A stretch of DNA of 64,000 nucleotides from Magnolia sinica (lineage: Eukaryota; Streptophyta; Magnoliopsida; Magnoliales; Magnoliaceae). A model generated the notes under the pieces. It was given only the letters and a program-made list of their open reading frames with translations, ran no database searches and had not been told where the DNA came from. Shown piece after piece: positions 37,365 to 49,965 of the stretch. Both the position numbers and the translations under genes were made by a program. The DNA is taken from the NCBI RefSeq assembly GCF_029962835.1, contig NC_080589.1, positions 17,257,586 through 17,321,585 of the forward strand, given 5' to 3'. The first letter of the stretch is position 1. Each line of letters starts with the position of its first letter.

Positions 37365-38726
37365 CTATTCTTTCATATGAATTGGTTTAATAGACCCAGT
37401 GTCTACCAATAGGAATACAGGTGTATCTTGAATGTGAGTAGTGACTTTAAAGGCCAAAGGCGTTGTGGTTGCTGACTCAGGTGTTTTAGCTGCAAGTGCA
37501 TGCACACGGGCTTGTTGAGGATGATTTGGTTGCGCTGCCACAGGTCGTTGAGGTGGCCAATTCCGAGGTATAGGCGGTCGGTAATATGGTTGCACTGGTG
37601 GTACAGATCGTAGAGGTGGAGTCGTTATACCACGTGGTGGCTGACGGTCGATCTTCTGAGGTGGCGTGACACCGTTGTCTTTCATCTTGGTAAAACAGAA
37701 GGGGTCAGTGTGTCCCCCTTTGTTGCAATATGTACACTAACGTTTTATTCACATTTGCTAGGTCGGCGGAGCCACGAGCCTGGGAGGTGAGTCTACAGGT
37801 GATCTCTTACCTAGGACTTGTCGGTGCTGCAATTCGAGCTGAGGCCTCGGGCCCATTGGTATACGTGTATGAGAATCTCTGTCTCCATCTTGTTATGCTT
37901 GTAGAGATATGTTGACTAGTTCAGCATAATTGGAAATGCTAGCGTAACACATCTTAACGCGAATTTCAGGCCGCGGACCATCTGAAAAACAATGCATTTT
38001 CATCAGTTCATCTGCCCGTATCAAAGGAGCGTATCTGGCTAGCTCCATAAATTTATTTTCATATTCTGATACGGTCATCCCTCACTATCGGAGGTGAAGA
38101 AACTCACCTTCCTTTTCATTACGGTATGTGAGGGGAAAGCACTTCCCATGGAAGTGTGTCTCAAATGCATCCCAGGTCCACACGTGTCCTGTGGGAACTG
38201 TTCGTGGGATGCTGTCCTACCATAAACTAGCCTCATTCTCGAACATATAGGTGGCTAGCTCAACTTGTTCTGCCTCAGTGCAGTGTAGCGGCTTCAACAT
38301 CTTAGAAATGCGATCTAGTCAGTAATCAGCCACCTCGAGTCTATGAGTGCCCGTCAAAGTGGAAGGACGGAAACACTGAAAGCATTCAAAAAGTCCGCTG
38401 GTATTCATGTTCCCATCAGGGTGCATAGGTAATGCAGGCGGACCCACACTTATATTCTAGGCAAGGGCCCCTGCTATGGTGGCGAAGAATTGTTGTTGCT
38501 ATTGCATCAAGAGCATCATCTGCTCCAACCTATCAGGAGGAGGAGCCGACTGAGGTATGTGTGACGTCGATGTAGACGAACGGTTCTGTTTGAAAACTGG
38601 TGGTGCATGAGGTGTTGGCCCATTAGTGGGGCCAGTGGCCGATTGTGAATCCGGCATCATCTCAAAGTCCAAGCCCAAGCTAGGGTCTGTGTGGCTATTG
38701 CTTAGGGAAGGTGCCCCATCAGACAA
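37365..38726 (-). pseudogene. Gypsy element B gag and protease-start region
   Basis: Reading leftward from 38726, a proline/serine-rich N-terminus (MSDGAPSLSNSHTDPSLGLD) leads to a gag core with MTVSEYENKFMELARYAPLI and SDGPRPEIRVKM (near 37910-38080). A knuckle-like YCNKGGHTDPFCF-type run lies near 37690-37735, and the protease active-site start VFLLVDTGS near 37390-37420. This order is normal for Gypsy gag-pol. It is interrupted. Confidence 0.78.
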
Positions 38727-39117
38727 TCCCTAAGTGCGAAACGTGTCATATTTCGAGTGGTTGAGGCAACATCCCCTATACACAACATAGGGTGCAACAC
38801 GCGTAAGATTCAGATAATATGAACCACATTTCCAGACATACATATCCCACGCCAAAAGGAACGACATGCGTTTCATTTGATCAACATTGTCATAATACAT
38901 GAGATTGAATCTTCCATGGATCATGACAGAAGATGCATGTGAGCTAAACAAGTACAAGTTGCACACCAACTACTCCAACATAAGACTAAGCCTATCGATG
39001 CCTTTATGTAGAACACTAATTACTCCAACATAACAGCGTGTGCGGGCTGTACTATTTGTAAGAGGACGAATGTAGGCAGGCACAACTTGTCTTCCTGCTC
39101 CGCACTGTATAGGAAGT

Positions 39118-40108
39118 TGTAACACCCAGGGAATGTGGAAAGGGAAAAGATGGCAGCTACTAGCTCAAAAGAGCCATGAAAGCTGGAAAAGTTTGGAAAT
39201 AGAGTGGATTGTGAGGCTTAAGAGCTATGAGACACAAAGGTGTAAGGTTGTGCTCAAATGAGTAGGAAATAGGGAATATGAGGAGTTATAGAAGGTGGGT
39301 TTTTAAGGAAGATGGTGGAGATGGATATGTAGTGAAGAAGAAGAAGATGATATGAGAATGGAGGGGGAAATTTGAGAGAGAAAAATGAGACTTTTAGGGG
39401 TATAAAGAGCTTGGAGGGGTGTGTTGATTTGACCCAATGTTCAATTTGATGAGTTGTTCTTGGAGTGTGACTAGTTTCAAATCAAAGCAAGCTTCCAAAG
39501 AGTTACTAAAGGAGCCTATAAGTATTAAGGGGATTCAACGAAAGAACGAGGTCTCACTCCAACCTAATCAAGCCGACTAACTAAGTCTATTATTCAATTA
39601 TCTTAGCATAATCAGTCTTTTACATTCCTTAGTATAACCAGCAACCTAGTCTTAATTTAAGAGTAGCGGTAATCCAATAGTTGTAATCCAATGTTTGCGC
39701 TCATACACTAGTTGATTTCATACCATTTCTAATATAGGAAATTATTTTATTGCTTAGGGTCAAAAGTTGTTTGGTTGAAATTGAGTTGCTTGAACTTGAA
39801 TTTAACTATGCTTGAGCACTTCACATATGCCCATCCCAGCTAGAGATGTCCTAGGGTTCACGTTATTAATTTATTGGGTTTCCTAACTGTCAGATTTTAT
39901 ATAATTCTCATTCCCAAGGTCCTAGGGTAGTTCTATACCCTTTTCTGCCACTTTTAGTTAGTATATTATTTTAATTATTTTTTTAGTAGTTCATCATCAA
40001 GTTTACTTCATCTCCATCAAATTTCATTTGATTTCATATTGTAGAAAAATTCTAAAAATTTTAGAAGCAACAGCTATCCAAACTAATGATTTTCAGATAG
40101 TTGTTACA
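39118..40108. repeat. LTR-like segment, ~990 bp
   Basis: The segment starts TGTAACACCCAGGG and ends AGTTGTTACA, i.e. TGTAAC...GTTACA inverted ends like the other Gypsy LTRs here. No partner copy exists in the window and the flanking five bases do not match. It may be a solo LTR or part of element B's leader. Confidence 0.4.
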
Positions 40109-40565
40109 ACGACCTATTTTTAACTAAATTAAAATTTTTAATATATTTTCACTTATTTTTATATGATACTAGACTTATAAATCTTTAATCTGGCTTTTAA
40201 ATCACTTAAATTGGAGTTATAACGAGGGAGATATGATTTTCTGAAATCGGATGAACCGTGTAGAAAAATCGCAGAAAACGGGCCGCCCGACCCGCTGGAC
40301 AGCGAGGCCTCGCCGATCCGGCGATGCCATTGTCGGTCACTGGACCCCGGGGCGATGGATCACCCAGGGGGCGATGTCATCCCCCCCTGGGGTGCTGGAA
40401 ATGTGCGGGACCCACCTCGGGTCACCCCGATTTGCATCGTTTGGCCCCCTGAGTCCGTTTGATGTGTTTTTAGGTCCACTTTACAAACCAGAATAAGTTG
40501 TTTGACGTACAATATATGATTTTGGGGTAAGAGAGGCTTATCTATCTAAATAACTCATAAATTTC
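40102..40565 (+). repeat. LTR-start-like fragment with GC-rich patch
   Basis: TGTTACAACGACC at 40102 looks like the start of another Gypsy LTR. It contains a GC-rich patch (40260-40450) in an otherwise AT-rich surrounding. It stops at the junction with the 162-bp piece at 40566, so only part of an LTR is present. Confidence 0.4.
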
Positions 40566-43500
40566 ATGAGTTGATGTTGTTCATTGAGTTACAAGCGTAG
40601 ATTGGGTAGCTGAGGAGCTAGACGGGGTCCCTGCGGCCATATTGAGATCCACCATTAGATGATAGACTCCTGTCTTTTAATTTATGAACTTTGTTATTTG
40701 AGGGTTGTATAAGTATTGTATGGGCGCTTGTAACGCCCTGAAAATCGGGGGTCGAGCAGAAGCTGAGCTCCCGAGTTTCAACGCATCACTTATGCAACAT
40801 AGGTAATGATGATTAAATGTTGTCCTTATTAGTGCATCAAGCATGAATGGGATTATACCAAATCAGCATATCATACTCCAGAGACAGTTAAATTACGCAA
40901 GTGGAAGACTGTGATAGATATATAAAATATATAAACTGTTGTAAGTTTCCAGAGTGTGAACATGTAACCAGGTTAGAAATGTACATGTATACTCCAAAAA
41001 TGAGCAAAATGAATATACATGGGTATTCTAAAAGTACAAAATAACAAGTGTAATGACGTCTAATCAGCATCCCTGTAACCCCGTCGATCAGAACATGGTC
41101 GACATAGACTCGCCTGATAGCTGCATATAGGAGAAACCCTCCTTATCATCATAAAAGTCTGGCTCCGCTTCGTAAGCATCGCCATCATCTAAAACTAAAA
41201 TGGGATCTGGTTGGTGTTTAAAACACCGTTCCGTAATGTGGGAGTGAGTGATCAACTCAGTGGAGCTATAAAGCAAAGGTTAACATGTTATCAATTCGGT
41301 CAAGCAATAATGATAAAGCAACACAACAATCAGGTCATAAGTACTCTTATTAATGCAAGGATGGTATGTGATAATGATGCATGCCCTCGCCTACACTCCC
41401 TCTTGTGACAACATCTTATGATCGCGGCATGCACCCCTTCCTCTGTGCACTTCCTCGCCAAAGCACATGTAATGTATGTATGATCATGATTATCGAGTTC
41501 TTAGTTAGGCCTTTTCATACAGCATGATTGGGAAGCTAAGGCACCTCTCTTTATATCATATACCCAAACATTGATCCATCTAGGGTCGTCAATCCTAGTA
41601 GTCACATACGATAGGCAAGTTCAGGTCACTACCACCAACGCCCTACCAACTGACAGTTTATTTTCGAAGGTTCGTCACCAACCCGACTAGGGACCACAGT
41701 GAGGCTATGCCGGGGTAGGCCTATTTCATACTCGAGGTCACTCCACTAACGCCCTACCAACTGGCAGTTTATTTTCGAAGGCTCGTCACCGACCCGACTG
41801 GGGACCACAGCCAGGCTGCGCCAATGGAGGCCGATAGCTCGAATACAGTGTCCCATACCACCATATTCGGCTCACGAGTTTGGGTTGCTCACTAGTCACT
41901 ACGGGAAGGCTCGTTGCCCCAGCGTAAGCCGACAGCTCGACCACGGTGTCCCATACCACCATGTCCGGCTCATGACTCTTAGCGGATCGTGATACCAAGG
42001 TTTAACGGGCTTTACATTGGTAAGTGGTACCTTAGATTCAAGTAGTAGCGTCCATACATGGTAAACACACAATAGGCCAATCAGTTTATTAGACAAGTTC
42101 GATTGGTACGAGTTTATGCCGAATTAATCGACATGGTACCACTGTCGACAATCATCGTACGCTTTGGATTCATCAAATGTGTCTTGTGTGGCGAAATGAC
42201 CTCAGCAACTACTCGAGAATCATTACCGATTGCTTGGACTACATCATAGCCCAATCACACTTCAAACGATAGCATTCACAAGTGATAATCAATGACAGCG
42301 TGGGACAACCAAATCTAAATATAAATCTTAGTTGAACATTTCAACAAACACATAATACACTTGTTATCTTACATAGGCATTTCATCCGTACAGCATGTAG
42401 TAGTAAGATAGGTTACATAAAGGGAACTATAATTATAGAGAAGGGGATTGAGAATCCTATCTCAACACCCTCATTAGATACATTCCAACAAGCATTTCCT
42501 CATTCAGGCATTTTATCTAACACTTAGACTACACATTTCAACATACATGTATTAGACTAGTTATAACATATATCCTAGCAAGCCCTCTTTCAAAGAATTT
42601 GCCACATATACAACAAGCATATATGTATAGTTAATAATCATGGCGAGCACATATCCAAATTCCATATTCATTCAGACATTTTTGCAAGCACTTAGACTAC
42701 ACACTTCAACCTATGTGACGTACGTTGGTTATAACAGGTGTTAGGGCAAATCCTTTCACCAAGGAGTTGTCACATGTATGACAATCATATATTCACGACG
42801 AATAATCATGGCCAGCACGAATCCAAATTCCATATTCATTTAATCATATCAACAAACACATGGAATACACTATATTCAACATAGTTCATATATATGTGTA
42901 AAGCGCGGGAAACATCGTATCTAAGCATGTGATAGCGATCAAGTCAGTCATAAATCATTAACTGACATTGAAAGCCTTGAAAACCATAACCTAAATGTTT
43001 ATAGTCTGCACCTTTCGCCAGTAAACCCGTACGGAGCTCAGTTTGAACACTACGCCTTTATCTACGGTACATCGGCAACCTATAAGATGAAATAGGTTAG
43101 CTATTTCACCATCTACTCTATTTGAATCCCTAAGACAGATTAGGGTTAGGATTTCTTACCTAAGAACGGGATCGGAATCGCCTGATTAGCGATACAGGAA
43201 TGGTGGATAAGCACGTGGAGTAATGGGATTGAATCCCAGGAAGAAACGCCGACTCTCTCTCTCACTCACTCTCTTTCCTTCTCTTTTCTCTCTTCTCACT
43301 CCTAGGGTTTTCTAAATTCGTATGGAATGAGAGAGAGAGAGGGTTTAAGGCCCTTATATAGGCTCAAACGTGAGCTCAATGGCCCTAGGGCCTGGTATAC
43401 TTAGGTTATAGCCAAAACCCATATGTTTCAGCTCAACGGAGCGCATCTAGGGGCCCCTTTTCTGCATACGCTCGGACTTAAGCTCCCTGACATTGGATCT

Positions 43501-44129
43501 AGGACAGGCTAAGTTTTCGGTCTGATCAGATTAACAGATCGACGGCGAAGGACCAGTTTCAGTTCAACGGTCACGGTATCCGATCAGGGCTATAAGTACA
43601 CTGACATGTGTTGAAAATTTTTACTGATTCGAGGGTGTAATTGGGTCAGATTCCAACAGTCTGAATCCTTAGATTTAACTTGCAAGTGAACGACTCAATT
43701 CACTTAAGGTTTAGTTCATTTTCTAAAGATATTCACGTTTCTTACATACTTCACTCTGGGCTCAAGTTGTGCATTCGGAATGCTATTTGGACTTAATTTT
43801 TGAGATGATAGCCAAGCCCAATAAGGTGGTCATAACTGTATAGTTTCGTGGTAATCGGATTTTCGACGTGCGATCTAGGTCCGATACGGAGTTTCGGCAT
43901 GCTCCCGAGAGCAACCGGGTTTAAAGATTGATCCTAGATTTCAGGTAATATAGCATTAATGATTCTACAAGTTTTGGGTCTTGCAGTTTATATTTAAAGT
44001 GGTTCAAGCTAATTTCAGCGCGAATCTAGTTTAACACTTAGTTAATTTCGTCTAATTCCCAGAGGATTTGGTCCTTAGTAATTTCTGCCTAAGGTGGTGC
44101 TCGGGTCTTTGTACGGATTTTTCTGGGAT
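40566..44129 (-). repeat. Compound 3.56-kb direct repeat, right copy (5' LTR of element B)
   Basis: This is the second copy of 32567-36128. It contains the same 162-bp left piece, the same TGTAACG start at 40729, a CT-rich leader region (about 43255-43310) and the same right end, then the GTTAA duplication shared with the left edge of element A and the resumed Athila sequence. Confidence 0.75.
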
Positions 44130-44134
44130 GTTAA

Positions 44135-45690
44135 AGTGCTACATTTGAAATTTTGTGAAGATCAAAATGTTTTTATTCAATGCATGGTTTATTTTAGCTT
44201 CGTTGCTGTTAACTTTGATTGATGATAAACGATTCAAATTTATACTGAATTTTGTAAGCTAACACTTGGGTTTTTGGAGAACGAGTCATACACTCTGGTT
44301 CCAAATAAATCGGGGCATTATAGTTAATGGTGAAAGATTGAAGCTTTATATGGAAAACTTTTATTTGGGAGAGGAGTCCGTCCCTCTTCATAAGCTAAAA
44401 TATTCAGATTGATGCTCTTAGTTTGACAAAGCATTTGTGTAAGATTTGTATAATATTCAATTTTTTTTTAGTGTCACCTAGCAGGTACTATTCATCTTTT
44501 TTTTTTTTTAATTGTTCTCATATTTTCTACATTACATGTATCATTACATTAGGGACAATATAGATTTTAAGTTGGGGGGTGTGGATAGTCATCCATGTGA
44601 GTTTATATTTTAGGAATAATAGAGTCTACTTTTGAAAAAAAAAATTAGTTTATGGAAAAAAATTTCAAAAATTTCAAAATAATTTTTTTTTTAATAACAA
44701 GAATGTGAACATGATATTATACGAATTTCAAAAGTAAAGTTAATACTTAGTCTAGGTTGATAGTAGTTAGAATTCTGATAATTGAAAATTATAGACTTGA
44801 GTTCGATCATCTAATCACTAGTTTAGAGTGAGTTGTAATTTGATGTACTGAATTCACAATACACCCTACCTAACTAAGTGAGGAATATGATATGTGAACT
44901 AGAATAAAAAAATTTGATTCAAACAAGGTTGAATGAACTAGTTCCATTGATATATTCTTAAAACAGAGAATATAAAAATAAAAATAAAAAATTTGACCAT
45001 AACAATCGTGTTAGTAATCCGGAGTAAGGATACCTAAGTGTCTAGTGTTGTTACCGTTACAATTACGATACCTTAGGTTATAAAGCAAAGCCAGTGAGAA
45101 TCTTCATCTAAGGGTGGTATATAATAATGAGGATATAATGATCAAAGAAGAAAGGGCATGAAGGAAATGAGATAACTAGAGATTTCATATTCTTGGGATG
45201 ATTGAAAGGAGTTAGGATATGGAACATACATATTTCTCAAAGTTAGAATAGTGTCACTGAGCACCTAAGTATATTGGATCATAACTATTTTAAATTTTGA
45301 TTAGATCTTTAAACTCAAAGATGCAATGGATTAAGAATTTGAGATTCTAACTAACTTCAGATTTAAGATAAGTGTTGCTTTATTTTGAAATTCATATGAT
45401 GAATGGAGGCATAATTGTAAAAATTTCTGAGTTTTGAACTATTTTTCATATTTTCAATGTTTGTGGCTAACATTTCTGGAAACCCTCACATGACTATAAT
45501 TCGTCCACTAGGGGAACCTAGGGGTTTAAAGGCTTGTATATGGTAAATGCAATCGAAATTACCTGCGAAAGTGGTGTAGTTAGAATTTTTGTCTTCGTTT
45601 TAATTTTTATTTTTAGAATTAGTTTTTATTCTTATTTTTATTTTTCTTTGCTTATTTTGCTCGGGAGTAACAAAATGTTGGTTGGGGGTG
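44135..45690 (+). other. 3' spacer of the Athila-like element
   Basis: This AT-rich noncoding DNA lies between the insertion and the right Athila LTR. No reading frame resembling the envelope-like third ORF known in some Athila elements was found. The purine tract GGTTGGGGGTG lies at 45680-45690. Confidence 0.7.
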
Positions 45691-47057
45691 TGTTGAGACT
45701 CAAATATTGCATATTTTCCCCCATTTATATCTTAGCTTTATGAACATGATAATGCTTAATGATATATTTTATACATGTTTGTGTTGCAAGGTGAGTTTAA
45801 GAGCTTAAATTGAAAAGAATGTTAACAGCATGGATTTGATGCTCAAGAATCACTAAGGTAAAGAATGGACGTTTGGAGCCAAGATTGAAGATTTCAAGAT
45901 CCCAAGAGTTAAGAAAATAAAGTAAAAAAGGAAGGAAGTGCAAAAATTAGTGCAGAAATTCGCAAGATTTGAGCTTAGATGACATCGAACTAATTTCGAT
46001 GACATCAAAGGAGTTTCGATGACATCAAAGAATTACAGAAAAATCGAGTTTGGTTATTGGACAAATTGGATACAGTCTTCAATAACATCGAAACTAGTTC
46101 GATGACATCGAAGCCAGTCTTAGATGACATCGCAAACAGTTCGATGTCATTGAAGGGTTCACGTAGAGCCTACGCAGAGTGAGAAAATTTGATGCGATAT
46201 CCGAATTTTTCAAGTTAGTTTGAAGGAGGGAGTTCCCTACTTATAAATAGGGCATTCCTGAGCATCATTCAGAGTATTAAAGGGCAAGATCTAAAGTTTT
46301 TTCTAGGGTTTTTAGATCTTTACAAGTTCTTTTTGGATATTTATTAATTTACTTTCTTGCTTTCTTGTTGCTTTTTAATTTTGCAATTTACTTATATTTT
46401 TCTAGTTCTCTTTAGCCCAAGCTAGAAGGGAAGCATATTGGTTTAATGATTTTATAAATTATGATGATTGATTATTTTTTATGATGGGATGAATGGTGTA
46501 TGCATGTTATCAATTATCTAGGTTTAGGTTTTCGATCCTCAAGTAAGATCCATATGTTTCCATCATATGAGATCCATATTGATGGATAGGCTTAACCTGA
46601 ATCAATTAGATTTCTTAAATGAGAGATATTCTTAACCTGCTACATTATTTGATTCATTATCTCATGAATATTGAATGCTTAAAATCACTGGCGCTTAAGA
46701 ATATATGTTAATAATGCTAATTCATGATTCTCTAATCTTTTATTTCATTTATTAAAAATATTTAAACTATTTTATTTTTCGATTAGGCCAACCATAGTGC
46801 TCGGATCCTAATTGTGTTATCAAGTCATCATAATTTAGTGATCATTAACCTATGTGTGAAACTTTGAAGTTTTGGTGTTGTTTTAATTCAATTGAATTTC
46901 ATACCTCCAAAACTTTCAAAATCATTTTATCTATTTAGTTTCCATTACTTAGTTTTGTATTTGATTTTCTCATTCTCATAAATCATCTCCCTGTGGGATT
47001 GACCCTGTATTCACAGGATATTACTTACAAACCTCTACACTTGGAGGCAAGCAAACA
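45691..47057 (+). repeat. Right (3') LTR of the Athila-like element
   Basis: This 1367-bp repeat matches 17084-18433 at about 91% in samples, starts TGTTGAGACTC and ends GCAAGCAAACA. CATAT follows at 47058-47062. The TCGATGACATCGA-type word cluster recurs at 45975-46160. Confidence 0.93.
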
Positions 47058-47062
47058 CATAT

Positions 47063-49140
47063 GCAACTGACAAACCTCTTATATATATATATATAGATGA
47101 GTACATTTTGCTTTGTATTGCCCCACTCAGACCCATAATGTGAAAAAATGTAAGTTAATCTGAATTTTCCATCCAGTTGGTACTATTTGGATGACCTAAT
47201 AACTAAGAATCGCTTTGGGAGGATAATCATGACCATTTATAATTATTAAGTTGAATATCAGTGTAGTAAAGTTCTTTGATGAACCACATTCAGTTATTAA
47301 TATATACCGCCCTAACGATCTTTCATCCCATGTTTCTTATCATGTCAAAGTATCTCTTAGAATATGGACAGTTACCTTGATTATATAACATCTACATGCA
47401 GGTCCCAATTTGGTGACATGAGCTGGTGATCTTGAGTTGCAACATAGGCAAAACAGTTCTAAAGACGAAAATTCCATGCCTTAACAGAGTTTGATGGTTG
47501 ATACATAAGTGCTAAGAAATATACAAGCGGCACACAAATAAATTAAAGTATCCAAATCATGTGCTTAAATTTAGATGTCTTATAAAAAGAAATTGCACCA
47601 ATTTAAGTTCCTAATTGGATGATTTGTGGACACTTAAATGGACGATAGAAATGAAAATGTCACTTGTCCAATTTCAGAAAACAATAGCCCATTAGTCATT
47701 TGTTATGTTCACTGAACCTTAATTTCTGATAATGATCTACCTACACAATAATCAGTAATTGGGATGGTGTAGTTTAAATTAATACTCGTCATGTTTACAA
47801 CTATTAAGTTCCTGCTTATCAATCATCTCATATTAAGGTTGGATGGTTCGCCAATACGATTGTAAAAGTTGTGCAACCCAGCCAGGCCAAATCCCAAAGC
47901 AGGTATTGAGAATCCAAGATCATTTTAGTTGACATTTCCTGTCCAAACCAATTTGACCGAACAATCCCATCTATGTTTTAAAATATCATTTTTGAACATG
48001 GATTGTTTTTAGGCATTTTTGTTGTACCCATTTAACTTGCACTTAGAATGTAAAAAAAAATCATGTGAGAGTGCTTAGAGGCTAATATACAGATTTAAGA
48101 ACTTTGTAGAATTTTTGAAAAAAAATAAATAAAAATATTGACAAATAAATAGTTTTTTTTTTTTTTTTTAAAGATTGACAGATGTTATTTATGCATTTAT
48201 AAGTTTTTGCTTATTTTAACATTAAACACACTCATTTATTTATTTTAAAAATAAATTACTATTTTTAAATTATAAAAGATAATTTTAAAAAATATTTAAT
48301 GCACTATACATTGTAATTTGGCTTTTGAATGTATTGGTTATGTTTTCATATATGGCTTTTATGATTTAAATTATTTGAACTAATTTTGAATTTTTAATAT
48401 AGCTGCATCACTTTTGTCAAACAGTGCATGGTTTAGGATCTTATACAAATACACTTATCATGTATGCTTGTTTTTTGTGATCTTTTGAGTTCTAAGTGTG
48501 TATTAATGTCTTGTTTAACATCCTCAGAAGTTTCATGAAAAAAATCGACCAATTTCCTAATATTTACTAATATTCCAAGAAACAACCATACATTATGTTA
48601 TACATGTGATATTTCCCATATGCAATACCCAATATGTTTTCTTATCCCAAGGGTGGGATATATGCGTCGATACCAATACTAGAAACACCACATGCAGGTA
48701 CTCCTGCAATATCATATCCGACCTCAACAACTATGATAGATAGTTTCTAACTCTAGTATTGCTCAATGGTTCAACATTTCACCAAAGATCACACCACTCA
48801 AAAACAAGCTAGTCAAGTTTCAAGCATCAAAAGTCCTTGTTTGCCATATCTCTAATAAGGTGTTGAAACAATCTCTTAAGCATGAAATCAGTCTTTGGTC
48901 CATCTTCTAAAGCACCTAAGGTCAATCTAATGGTTAAAAAGTACACCAAGGGTGTCCCCATATCATGTGTAAAAATGTAAGTATTATCTCAAACCACAAA
49001 GACCCTAGCGGTGCTCGTAGTTTCCATTCCCATTATCATAGACTGGTGTCAGATCATTGTCCTATTTTTCTTGATTTTTAGATAAATTCATGAGGCCCCT
49101 CTGCCTCTCTCTCTCTCTCTCTCTCTTTTTTTTTTTTAAA
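47063..49140. other. Intergenic DNA, no gene seen
   Basis: AT-rich DNA with a short TA run near 47080-47096, poly-T runs near 48155 and a CT run near 49100-49125. No protein match and no element ends were recognised. Confidence 0.5.
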
Positions 49141-49439
49141 ATTTATTTATTTACCAGGTTGACTTGGCTGGAGGAAAATGTGTTCGTAAAGGAATAAAAA
49201 GAGATGAAAATCAAATATTTCCACACGTGTTGTAACATTTTAGAGCCGGCAACATAGTGCATGTCGTAGCAAGATGTATCATCAGTGAGATAGTGACATT
49301 TGACCAGCAATATAGCCTCCATGACACCTAACAGCATAGGTTTTGCAAAAGGCAACCACAACCGTGTCCTAGATTGTGGGGAACATGCAGAAGTAATCAT
49401 AATCTCTTTTAATCTTCTCCTTGGCTTCTAAATAGGGGT

Positions 49440-49965
49440 GAAGATGACATAAGTAGGATAAAAACCACCAAAAGTTGTTACCCTGCCAGTCTTTCATACC
49501 AACTACCCATAAGATCCACACTCATATGTGAAACATCCTACAAAAGTGACGCAGGGATGAATGTGATGAGGTTGATCACCGTCTTCCTCGTGATGAGGTT
49601 GATCACCGTCTTCTTCAAGGATAACAACTCTGAATCCACATAGCTTCTCTGGACTCCTCACAGAGACTTCTCGAATCCACGAGGAAAGAAAGCAAGAAGA
49701 ATAGAAATAAATTCTAATAAATTCGTAATTTGATAAATAAATCAAATGAGTTCACAACCCTTTAAATAAGAATACCAAGCAATGAGAGAGAAATCCGAAG
49801 CAAACTACAACTAAAACTCTTAGAATTCGCAACTTACTATACATAGTAAACTTACTATTTATAGACAGTCATGATGTCTAGTAGTGCGCAAGGTTTTCGG
49901 CCAAAAATAGTAAGTGTCCTATTTGGCTTCACCAAGCTGTTCTCTTAATTATTCTAAGCTCTTTT
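49440..49965 (-). mobile_element. Copia-LTR-like remnant with primer-site variant
   Basis: Read on the minus strand there is a TATA-like TCTATAAATAGTAAG (about 49852-49866), a leader with CTCTCTCATTGCTTGG, and a 27-bp tandem duplication (GAAGACGGTGATCAACCTCATCAC, 49560-49616). TTGGTATGAAAGACTGG follows near 49484-49500, a variant of the Copia Met-tRNA primer site like that of the second Copia element. No second LTR copy is present. It may be a solo or partial LTR with leader; the family is uncertain. Confidence 0.42.

Larger units (their letters stand above)
36129..40565 (-). mobile_element. Internal region of minus-strand Gypsy element B, broken
   Basis: A Gypsy gag and a protease start lie on the minus strand between the two 3.56-kb repeats. 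Reverse transcriptase, RNase H and integrase were not seen, so it is incomplete. The stretch 36300-37360 is AT-rich and noncoding. The part right of 38970 includes two further LTR-like pieces. No Met-tRNA primer site was recognised beside the right-hand repeat, and no separate target duplication for B was found. Confidence 0.65.
24375..44129 (+). mobile_element. Nested insertion: Gypsy element A (gag only) with later Gypsy DNA inside it
   Basis: The Athila element is interrupted here, and the same five bases GTTAA flank the insertion at 24370-24374 and 44130-44134. The left end begins TATAACACCCCGTACTTTTC. The same sequence, starting TGTAACACCCC, recurs at 28520 directly after a purine tract (AAGGGGGGTAGAT), as in chromovirus-type Gypsy elements. 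Between the two copies is a gag region but no recognisable protease, reverse transcriptase or integrase. The right-hand ~11.4 kb is a second element on the opposite strand. The two A-type repeats differ by ~9% in samples. The right limit rests on the GTTAA duplication. Confidence 0.8.
17084..47057 (+). mobile_element. Athila-like Ty3/Gypsy element split by nested insertions, broken
   Basis: Two LTRs of ~1.35 kb (17084-18433 and 45691-47057) are flanked by perfect CATAT target duplications at 17079-17083 and 47058-47062. An Asp-tRNA-type primer site (TGGCGCCATTGCTGGAGA) follows the left LTR, and a purine-rich GTTGGGGGTG precedes the right one. The element's own DNA is 17084-24374 plus about 44135-47057, ~10.2 kb, the usual Athila size. 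Gag, protease, reverse transcriptase, RNase H and integrase follow in Gypsy order, with Athila-style motifs. The ~19.8 kb between is a later insertion. Coding is broken perhaps twenty times. Sampled LTR divergence is ~9%, the oldest of the dated elements together with the insertion inside it. No envelope-like ORF was seen in the 3' spacer. Confidence 0.93.

Noticed and set aside
49143-49400. 85-residue minus-strand open frame
   Set aside because: No family was recognised and composition is ordinary; it may be leader DNA of the Copia-like remnant.
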